From Verrucomicrobiota bacterium (GTDB lineage: Bacteria > Verrucomicrobiota > Verrucomicrobiia > CAIQCK01): a stretch of DNA of 64,000 nucleotides. The position numbers and the translations under genes were made by a program. Shown piece by piece: positions 34,736 to 41,244 of this stretch (within the stretch, counting starts at the first letter, position 1; the number at the start of each line of letters is the position of its first letter). The DNA is taken from positions 868,001-932,000 of the forward strand of contig JACRQF010000009.1 in the NCBI GenBank assembly GCA_016222825.1. The letters run 5' to 3'. The notes beneath the pieces were generated by a model. That model did no database searches. It worked only from the letters and a program-made list of their open reading frames with translations, and was not told where the DNA came from.

Positions 34736-36129
34736 TTTCGTAGTGCAGCGGGTCGAGGCGCGGGTTCGTTGGCGTCGCGCTTCACGTCGGCCAGCCAAGT
34801 TTGAAACGCGGCGTCGAGGCGCGCCACGTCGGCGGCGCGCTCGGCGGCGAGGCTCTTCGATTCGCCGAAATCGGTGGTGAGGTCGTATAGCTCCCACGGT
34901 GTCTTCGCGTTGGGGCGGACGAGTTTCAAATGGCCCTCGCGCAGGCTGGAGGCGGCGCCGTAGCTGAACGCGAGGCGCTGGTGTGGCGACTTCCCCTTGC
35001 CGGTCAGCACGGGCAATGGGTCGCATCCATCGAGAACGCGGTCTTTCGGCAGCGGCAGGCCCGCGGCGGCGAGGCAGAGCGGTAACACGTCGAGATGACT
35101 GAGCACCTCCGGCGATTCGGCGCCCGGCGTGATCCTGCCGGGCCAGCGGAAGATGGCGGGCACGCGCACGCCGCCCTCGTAACAGGTGGTGCCGCCGTCG
35201 CGCAACGGCGCGTTAGACGCCACCTCCAGCCCGGTGCGCGGCATCATGAACGCTCCGTTGTCCGAGATCAGCATCACCAGCGTGCGCTCGCGCAGCTTCA
35301 GCTCGTCCACCGTGTCGAGCACGCGGCCGATGGCGTCGTCGAGCGCGGTCAGCACGGCGAGGTAGCGGTGTTTCTCCGACGGGTCGTCCGCGGGCCAGCC
35401 GTAGCGTTCGAGGACTTTGCCGGGCACCTGCCACTCCGATTTCTCGCCCGGCGTCATGTTCACGCTGCCAACGTAATGCGCCGCGTTGAACGGCAGGTAA
35501 ACGAACCACGGCCCGCCCGCGTTGCGCCGGATAAACTCGCCCGCCGCGTCCGCGAACAGATCGGTGCTGTAGCCCTCCACCTTGTGCCGCTCGGCGCCGC
35601 GGAACATGTCGTATTCGCCGTGGTAAGTGTGCGTGAAGTAATTGATGTTGCCCGAGCGGAAACCGAAGAACTCGTCGAAGCCGCGCTCCGTCGGCCGGCT
35701 GCCCGGCGCGAAGCCGATGTTCCACTTGCCGAAACAGGCGGTCGCGTAGCCCGCCGGCTTGAGATATTGCGGGATGATGCGCTCGCGGTGCGGCAGGCCG
35801 ATGCCCGTCCAGTTCTCCGTCGTGCGGAGTTGGTGCGCGAGGCCGTTGCGCAGCGGATAACGCCCCGTGAGAATCGCCCCGCGCGACGGCGTGCAACTCG
35901 AAGCGACGATGTAGAAGCTTGTGCAGCGAATACCTTCACGCGCGAGCCGGTCCATGCGCGGCGTCTTCACCGCGGCGTTGCCGTAGCAGCCCAGGTCGCC
36001 GTAACCGACGTTGTCCACATAAAGAAGCAGGATGTTGGGTTTGGCCTGCGCAGAACTGGCCGCCAACGCTTCCGCAGCGTGCAACAAGGCGGCAAGCAAT
36101 AGCAGAATGGTCCAAAGGCTCACGGCCAC
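34732..36129 (-). CDS. Secreted arylsulfatase-type sulfatase (S1 family)
   Basis: I choose GTG 36129 (alternative GTG 36123), which starts at the signal peptide. An ATG at 36180 would translate the palindromic element and is rejected. The 465-residue product carries a signal peptide, LYVDNVGYGDLGCYG and SSCTPSRGAILTGRYPLR, with Cys79 as the formylglycine precursor. The usual Asp-Asp metal pair reads Asp39-Asn40 here, a variant known in some sulfatases. GEYDMFRGAE and FVYLPFNAAH are further sulfatase landmarks. It overlaps the next sulfatase gene by ATGA. The tandem pair suggests removal of sulfates at different positions of one polymer. Confidence 0.88.
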   Translation of the reverse strand: MAVSLWTILLLLAALLHAAEALAASSAQAKPNILLLYVDNVGYGDLGCYGNAAVKTPRMDRLAREGIRCTSFYIVASSCTPSRGAILTGRYPLRNGLAHQLRTTENWTGIGLPHRERIIPQYLKPAGYATACFGKWNIGFAPGSRPTERGFDEFFGFRSGNINYFTHTYHGEYDMFRGAERHKVEGYSTDLFADAAGEFIRRNAGGPWFVYLPFNAAHYVGSVNMTPGEKSEWQVPGKVLERYGWPADDPSEKHRYLAVLTALDDAIGRVLDTVDELKLRERTLVMLISDNGAFMMPRTGLEVASNAPLRDGGTTCYEGGVRVPAIFRWPGRITPGAESPEVLSHLDVLPLCLAAAGLPLPKDRVLDGCDPLPVLTGKGKSPHQRLAFSYGAASSLREGHLKLVRPNAKTPWELYDLTTDFGESKSLAAERAADVARLDAAFQTWLADVKRDANEPAPRPAALRK

Positions 36130-36132
36130 ATC

Positions 36133-36199
36133 GTAGCCCGCCACTCCGTGGCGGGAAATAGGAATTTCAGAATCCCGCAACGGGGGAGTCGCGAGCTAC
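36133..36199. repeat. GTAG-footed REP-like inverted pair
   Basis: The left unit is GTAG followed by the hairpin CCCGCCA-ctccg-TGGCGGG (36133-36155). The right end is the diverged inverse, ending GAGCTAC (36193-36199). The terminal CTA supplies the TAG stop of the upstream hydrolase gene (36198-36196), and the left end abuts the GTG start of the sulfatase. The layout matches RAYT-associated REP/BIME elements. Confidence 0.7.
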
Positions 36200-37224
36200 G
36201 GTTTTACTTCGCGCTGCACGGGCTGGCCAACTTGCTCGACGGGATGGGTGAAGATATAGCGCCAGACGGCCTCGTGCAGGAACTTGCCGGAGGCGTCCTT
36301 CACCGCCGCGCCGCCTGGGACGACGGAGCTGTGAGCGCGGCGGGCGTCGTTCTTCACGTCGGCGTCGGTGATGAGACGGCGCGTGTTGCCGTAGGGCGGC
36401 GCGGTTTTGTCCACGTTTACGATAGGGCCGAACTGATGCAGGCCGAGCAGTTCCCACGAGCGGTCGTAATGATGGCCCGTCCAGCCGCCGTCGAGGACGT
36501 GGCTGAAGGCAAAGAAGCGGTTCGCCGGCGTGGCGGAGGGCAACGCCTGCCACGTCTCAAGCTGGTCGCGCGGCCCGCAGAACATCACGACGCGGTCCAC
36601 GCGTTGATGCTTCGCGAAGCGCGCCGACGTGGTCGAGCCGTGGGAGCTGCCCGCCATGATGACCCGGTCCCAGCGCAGCGCCTGCTTGTCGTTGGTGAGG
36701 AAATAATCCCAGCGCCCCGGCGGGTTTTCCTTCGCGAGCCATTTCACGAACAGCAACGCGCGCTCCATCATGCCGTCGGGCTTGGGGATGCTCACGAGTG
36801 GGCTGAAGTCCTCGCCGGTGGCGGCTTCAAGCCGGATTTTGCCGAGGAGCTTACCATCGTCGCCCGGCGACTGGTTGCCGAACTTGCCGAACCAGCCGTT
36901 GGCGTAATGCACCCGGATGGCGTGCAGGCCATAGCTGTTGACGCGCTCGAACAGCGGCGCGCTGTGGCCCATGAGCCAGATGACGAGCCTGCCCTGCGGT
37001 TTGACGCGCGTGTCCACCGACGCGTTCTCAATGTCGGCTGACTTGCCGCTTTTCTCGAACACGAAATCAATCTCCGAATGTGGCCTCGCCCGCGGGTCTA
37101 TCTCGCTGGCCCGCACGGCAAGCTCGTAGCGTTGCGGCTTACGGTCATTGAAGGCCAGCGGCGCGTCGGCGGCGTGAAGGGTGGCTGTGAGAGCCGTGAA
37201 CGTGATGAAGACGGTGCGTGTCAT
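36196..37224 (-). CDS. Exported alpha/beta-hydrolase-like protein (BPSS1187-like)
   Basis: The start at ATG 37224 gives a 342-residue protein with a signal peptide (MTRTVFITFTALTATLHAAD). It has an alpha/beta-hydrolase layout: VIWLMGHS, then the nucleophile elbow MAGSSHGSTTSARFAKH, VVMFCGPRDQ, and SHVLDGGWTGHHYDRSWELLG near the catalytic His region. The pattern resembles the BPSS1187 family, for which a hydrolase or esterase role is presumed. Repeat elements flank it on both sides (36133-36199 and 37239-37342), and its TAG stop is inside one of them. Its position among sulfatases and deacetylases suggests esterase action on glycans or their lipids. Confidence 0.68.
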   Translation of the reverse strand: MTRTVFITFTALTATLHAADAPLAFNDRKPQRYELAVRASEIDPRARPHSEIDFVFEKSGKSADIENASVDTRVKPQGRLVIWLMGHSAPLFERVNSYGLHAIRVHYANGWFGKFGNQSPGDDGKLLGKIRLEAATGEDFSPLVSIPKPDGMMERALLFVKWLAKENPPGRWDYFLTNDKQALRWDRVIMAGSSHGSTTSARFAKHQRVDRVVMFCGPRDQLETWQALPSATPANRFFAFSHVLDGGWTGHHYDRSWELLGLHQFGPIVNVDKTAPPYGNTRRLITDADVKNDARRAHSSVVPGGAAVKDASGKFLHEAVWRYIFTHPVEQVGQPVQREVKP

Positions 37225-37238
37225 GGTTTGCTGCCATC

Positions 37239-37342
37239 GTAGCCCGCCACTCCGTGGCGGGAAATAGAAATTTCGGAATCCGTGGCCCGCCACTCCACGG
37301 AAATCGGGAATGAAACATTCGCGTCGCAGCGCGGCGGGCTAC
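37239..37342. repeat. GTAG-footed REP-like inverted pair
   Basis: The left unit, GTAG plus CCCGCCA-ctccg-TGGCGGG, is the same as at 36133. A second CCCGCCACTCC copy lies at 37285-37295, and the right end is the inverse GGGCTAC (37336-37342). The element fills the whole intergenic space: its right end supplies the TAG stop (37341-37339) of the upstream gene and its left end is 14 bases from the next start codon. Confidence 0.75.
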
Positions 37343-38553
37343 GATTTCGGCGCGTCTCGCAACGCCCATTCGCGCAGACGCCAGTAGGCGACGAGCCAGG
37401 ATGTGATGGCGACCTCAGCGATGCTTTCGGGCAGGCGGGTGTGGGTCATCTTCCGTGGGTCGCTCTGGCGGGCGAGAATCTTCGAGGCGAGTTCGGTGGC
37501 GCGCGTGGCGGGATCGAGCAACTCCGCAATGGTCGCGATGGCGGCCAGACGCGTGCCTTGCGAATCCTTTCTCGGAGGACGGCCATCTTCGTAGGCATCG
37601 CCGTTGGTGTCCACGCGCTTCGCGCCGCGTTGCCAGAGCGTCTTGATAGTCTGCGGCAGGCGTGGGTCGTCGAGACCGGCCTGCATGGCAACGTGATAGC
37701 CCTCAACCATCAGCGAGGTCATGTTGAAGTTGGCGAGGCCTTCGTCTTGCAGCGAGGCATCCATCGCAGCGCTGAACGCCGTCAGATGTTTGCGGTAGCC
37801 TGCGTCGCTGAAGGTCTTGGCGGCGAGCACGACCAGCGGCACGAACAAGCCGAGCGCATGACGGTGCGAATCCGCCGTGACGATGGTGCGGTGGCGGTAG
37901 GCGTGGCGGAATTTCCGCGCGACGAAGAAGTCCGCCGCGTCCACGAAGAAGCGGTCAATCGCCATTTGCTCATCCTTACTGGCGAGCGGTCGCCACGCGT
38001 GGAGGGCGACGATGGCCTTTGTGTATTGGTCGGTGCTCATCTCGTGCGAATTGCGCACGTTCCGCAGCCCGCCGAACGGCTTGGGCAGCCAGCCGGGCAT
38101 GTAATGGCGGCCCTCCTCGATCACCGCGAGGATGGCGTGGATGGCCCGATGCGCCAGCTCGCGCGCGGCGGCATCATTCGTGACACGATGGCGGACGATC
38201 TGGCTGACGGCAAACTCGCCGGTAGCCATGAGCGCGTTCTCGTAGGACATGCAGCCTGCCTTGTCGGGCGAGTTCTGGAACATGTCGGTGATGAGCCGCT
38301 GGTCGGTCTTGGCGAGGTCGGCGTTGGTCCACGGCGCCCCCGTCGCGGCGCAGAGGCACGAGCGGCAAAGCCCGTCGCCGTCCATCATGCGGTTGACGAC
38401 GAAGTCGTGCATCACTTTTTCGGTGGATGCCAGCGCGTCGAGATTGTTCGGCGACGTCGCGTGCAGGCGTCTCGGGCTGCCAGCCGCTGCGGCGAGCAAG
38501 GTGCCGAGGAAATGGCGTCGCGTTTGTATGTCCGTAATCACCAGGGGGTTCAT
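37339..38553 (-). CDS. Tat-exported protein of unknown function
   Basis: A 404-residue protein with a twin-arginine signal (TRRHFLGTLLAAAAG) and cleavage near residue 32. The mature part appears all-helical with repeated aromatic/His-rich segments (GRHYMPGWLPKPFGG, HEMSTDQYTKAIVALHAW). This would suit an alpha/alpha-toroid such as a glycan lyase or hydrolase, but I do not recognise a family or catalytic motif. A cysteine cluster (CRSCLC, about residues 63-68) near the N-terminus could bind metal and would explain Tat export. It is upstream of the BPSS1187-like gene and separated from it by a REP-like pair. Confidence 0.62.
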   Translation of the reverse strand: MNPLVITDIQTRRHFLGTLLAAAAGSPRRLHATSPNNLDALASTEKVMHDFVVNRMMDGDGLCRSCLCAATGAPWTNADLAKTDQRLITDMFQNSPDKAGCMSYENALMATGEFAVSQIVRHRVTNDAAARELAHRAIHAILAVIEEGRHYMPGWLPKPFGGLRNVRNSHEMSTDQYTKAIVALHAWRPLASKDEQMAIDRFFVDAADFFVARKFRHAYRHRTIVTADSHRHALGLFVPLVVLAAKTFSDAGYRKHLTAFSAAMDASLQDEGLANFNMTSLMVEGYHVAMQAGLDDPRLPQTIKTLWQRGAKRVDTNGDAYEDGRPPRKDSQGTRLAAIATIAELLDPATRATELASKILARQSDPRKMTHTRLPESIAEVAITSWLVAYWRLREWALRDAPKS

Positions 38554-38562
38554 TGACGCATA

Positions 38563-39357
38563 TCACTTCAGAGTTTTGGAAACCACAAACTCCAGGGCGG
38601 CCTTCGAGTCGTCATAGTTCGTGCTATGGCCGCCATCGGGCCGGTAAATCATAAGACCATTGGGATTCATCACCTTCACGGTGTTGAGCAAGCGCCGCAC
38701 GCTGTCAGGCGGGACCACGCGGTCTTTTCCGCCAGTGGTCGCGGCGACGGGCATCGTGAAACGCTCCGGGACGAACTCTGCGCTCCGTCGGCGGTATTCG
38801 TCCGGCACCTGCGCCTGCGTGCCGCCGAAGGACGCGGCGAGGGCTTCGGGGAAACCGGCGAACTCGACGAGATTCGCCGTTCCATTGAGCGAAACGACGC
38901 CGTCCACGAGGTCGGGATGCAGCGCCGTGAACGTCAGCGCGCCCGTGCCGCCCATCGAACCGCCGCAGAGGACGATCTTGGTGACGCGGTGGCGGCGTTT
39001 CAGTTCGGCGATGATCTGCACCATATCGGCTTCGGCTTTCGGCCCCATCCACGACGTCTTGGCACGATAGTCAGGTGACACGAACAACATGCCGTGCGCG
39101 GCGGCCACGTCGCGCGCGGCGCGGCACTCGCCTCGCGCATCCTTTACGAACTGCCAGCGGTCCGAGCCGTGGCCGTGCAACGCGATCAGCGCGGCGCAGG
39201 GTTTGTCCGCGGAGAAACCGTCTGGAAAGACAATGACATACTTCTGTTCCGTTCCATCGCAGCTTGCCCGGAAGGACACGTCTTCAGTCCAAGATTCGGC
39301 GGCGAGGTTCGGCGCTAGCAACGCCATTCCCAAGCAGAACGTGGCAATCAGTTTCAT
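38563..39357 (-). CDS. Secreted alpha/beta-hydrolase (esterase/PHB-depolymerase-like)
   Basis: The start at ATG 39357 gives 264 residues with a signal peptide (MKLIATFCLGMALLAPNLAA). Features are LIALHGHGSDRWQF (oxyanion-hole His-Gly), CGGSMGGTGAL with Ser134 as nucleophile, TGGKDRVVPPDS with the acid residue, and DGGHSTNY with the catalytic His. The single-domain size and motif order match secreted esterases and feruloyl-esterase/PHB-depolymerase-like proteins. It lies 9 bases upstream of the Tat-exported gene and 10 downstream of the isochorismatase-like gene, so an operon is likely. An acetyl- or feruloyl-esterase role fits the glycan-degrading context. Confidence 0.85.
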   Translation of the reverse strand: MKLIATFCLGMALLAPNLAAESWTEDVSFRASCDGTEQKYVIVFPDGFSADKPCAALIALHGHGSDRWQFVKDARGECRAARDVAAAHGMLFVSPDYRAKTSWMGPKAEADMVQIIAELKRRHRVTKIVLCGGSMGGTGALTFTALHPDLVDGVVSLNGTANLVEFAGFPEALAASFGGTQAQVPDEYRRRSAEFVPERFTMPVAATTGGKDRVVPPDSVRRLLNTVKVMNPNGLMIYRPDGGHSTNYDDSKAALEFVVSKTLK

Positions 39358-39367
39358 GCAACGAAGC

Positions 39368-40282
39368 TCACGGCCCCGCCGATCCCGGCACGACCTTTGT
39401 GAGGTCGTCGGAGAGGATGGTGGGGCACCAGTATTTCTCGATGTGCTCGATGACCAGTTCCGTGCCGCGGGCGTGGCTGACGAACGGCGGCTGGCGCGGG
39501 TCATACATCGCGTCGGTCAGGTCGCGCGCGAGCACGACGTTGCGGCCGAGCTTGACCATCGCGCGGATGCCGAACGGCCGGCCGAGGATGCACATGTTGG
39601 TGTGGACGCCCATGATGACGATGTTCGTGATGCCGTTGGCTTCGCAGAAGTTGAAGATCTCCTGCGCGTTGTCGCTGACGCCGTCGTAGCCGACGATGTC
39701 GAGGCCGGGATGCTGTCGCGTGAATTGCTGCACCTGAGCGCTGACAATTGGGTCGTCGCTGGAGCATTTGCTTGTGTCCACCAGCAACGGCGGTTCGCGC
39801 GCCGGGTCGAGGTCGCACCACTTCTTGGGGTTCCAACCTTCAGGCATCTTCGTCTCCGGCGCCTGCTGCATCCGTTTGCGGTGGGGCGTGTCGGCGTAGA
39901 GATAGGTGACGCCGCTCGGAGCGTGGATGACCTGGACGCCGTGGCTGCGGGCGGCGCTGACGGCGGTGTTCATGCGCGGCACGATCACGCCAAGCCGTTG
40001 CGCCGCCAGCCGGCAGTAGTGGCCGTCCCACATGTCCACGATGATGATGGCGGTTTTGGAAACCTCCCAATCCACGGTGCGCTCGACGAGCTTGAACTCC
40101 TTGCTGCCGGGCGCGATCTCCTTGCGCTCGCGGAGGTGGAGCCGGAACGTGCCGGGAACCTTGGGCCGATTCGGCAGATTGTCGCTGGACGGCTCCTGCG
40201 TCACCGGCGGCGCGGCGAATGCGGTCGCGGACAGAAGAGCGAGTGTGAGGAAGCAGATGTGTTTGCGGATGGATGAGTTCAT
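39368..40282 (-). CDS. Exported isochorismatase-fold cysteine hydrolase
   Basis: The start at ATG 40282 overlaps the upstream stop by ATGA. The 304-residue product has an evident Sec signal peptide (MNSSIRKHICFLTLALLSATAFA) before an isochorismatase-like hydrolase domain, with Asp83 in VDMWDGHYC and the nucleophile Cys231 in GVHTNMCILGRPFG. The family hydrolyses amides (nicotinamidase, N-carbamoylsarcosine amidase) or vinyl ethers. Most members are cytoplasmic, so a signal peptide is unusual; similar exported forms are, to my knowledge, mostly from PVC bacteria. The substrate is unknown. The upstream aminotransferase is cytoplasmic, so the two are coupled genetically rather than in location. 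Confidence 0.85.
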   Translation of the reverse strand: MNSSIRKHICFLTLALLSATAFAAPPVTQEPSSDNLPNRPKVPGTFRLHLRERKEIAPGSKEFKLVERTVDWEVSKTAIIIVDMWDGHYCRLAAQRLGVIVPRMNTAVSAARSHGVQVIHAPSGVTYLYADTPHRKRMQQAPETKMPEGWNPKKWCDLDPAREPPLLVDTSKCSSDDPIVSAQVQQFTRQHPGLDIVGYDGVSDNAQEIFNFCEANGITNIVIMGVHTNMCILGRPFGIRAMVKLGRNVVLARDLTDAMYDPRQPPFVSHARGTELVIEHIEKYWCPTILSDDLTKVVPGSAGP

Positions 40283-41193
40283 TGTGAGTCGAGAATTTGT
40301 TGCGCGACATCCACACCGACCTCGGCGCTGAAGGCATCCATCAATCGCCGCCAGACCGGACCGGGCCGGCCGGAGGCGATGGGGATGCCGTTGATCTTCA
40401 CAGCGGCGGAGAGGAAGTAAGGCGTGGTGCAAAGCCAGGCTTCGTCGGCGTTGACGACATCATGAATCTGCAAGTCGCGTTCGGCGAACTGGAGGCCGAG
40501 CGGCCCGCTCAGCCGGCGCACGGTTTCCAACGTCACGCCCCAAAGGATGTTGTTGCGGCGCGGGCTGAGGATCACCCCGTCCTTGAGAACGAGGAAGTTG
40601 GAGCCACCGGTTTCGGTGATGTTGCCGTCGTGGTCGAGGTAGAGGCCGATGGCCTTGGGGTCGGCCAACTTCGCCTGTTGGTCGCCGATCCACATGTGCA
40701 GGCGGTTCCGATGCTTTATCTTGCTGTTGAGCGTGGCGGGATGAATGTGCCGTTGCGCCGGTGTGACGACGTGGACGCCCCCGGCAATGGCGCTCTTCCA
40801 CAATTGCAGCGCCAGCGGAAAGCAATGCAGACAGACCGTCGCGCGCATCTCGCCCGCCATGCCCGCCGCGCCGGCATAGACGGGGAACTGCCCGACTGTG
40901 GCGTAGAACACCAGCGCCACTTCGCGCCCGTTCCACGCCTCGACGTTGTGCGTGATGAGCCGCTCGACAATGACGAGCATCTCCGCCTCACTCATGCCGA
41001 GGTCAATGTAGGCGTAGCGCGCCGACTCAAAGAATCGCTGGACGTGTTCCTTCGCCGCGAAAGGCCGTCCGCGAAACGTGCGCAGCAAGTCCGTAACGGC
41101 CGCGCCGATCACAATGCCGGCGTCGTAGATGGGCAGGACGCATTCGTTGTTGGGAATGAACTGACCGTTTAGATAGGCAAGTGGCTCATTCAT
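40279..41193 (-). CDS. Class IV aminotransferase (BCAT/aminodeoxychorismate lyase family)
   Basis: A 304-residue fold-type IV PLP enzyme. It has YLNGQFIPNNECVLPIYDAG at the N-terminus, a PLP-lysine region TLNSKIKHRNRL (Lys160 most likely), and the phosphate-binding signature TETGGSNFLVLKDGVIL, then WGVTLETVRRL. Members include branched-chain and D-amino-acid aminotransferases and aminodeoxychorismate lyase; motifs here do not decide between them. No signal peptide is present. It overlaps the exported isochorismatase-like gene by four bases. The chorismate connection of both families is tempting but probably coincidental, given that the partner is exported. Confidence 0.88.
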   Translation of the reverse strand: MNEPLAYLNGQFIPNNECVLPIYDAGIVIGAAVTDLLRTFRGRPFAAKEHVQRFFESARYAYIDLGMSEAEMLVIVERLITHNVEAWNGREVALVFYATVGQFPVYAGAAGMAGEMRATVCLHCFPLALQLWKSAIAGGVHVVTPAQRHIHPATLNSKIKHRNRLHMWIGDQQAKLADPKAIGLYLDHDGNITETGGSNFLVLKDGVILSPRRNNILWGVTLETVRRLSGPLGLQFAERDLQIHDVVNADEAWLCTTPYFLSAAVKINGIPIASGRPGPVWRRLMDAFSAEVGVDVAQQILDSQ

Positions 41194-41244
41194 GGCGCGA
41201 ACGCGGCCGGAGTATAGCGGGTCAGGCCGTCCGGGCGAAGATTA

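Noticed and set aside
36130..36180. N-terminal extension of the sulfatase from an ATG at 36180
   Set aside because: The extra 17 residues are encoded by the palindromic element; a signal peptide begins at the GTG codons 36129/36123.
39368..41193. Chorismate pathway pair (isochorismatase plus aminodeoxychorismate lyase-like)
   Set aside because: The isochorismatase-fold protein has a signal peptide while the aminotransferase is cytoplasmic, so a shared chorismate step is unlikely.
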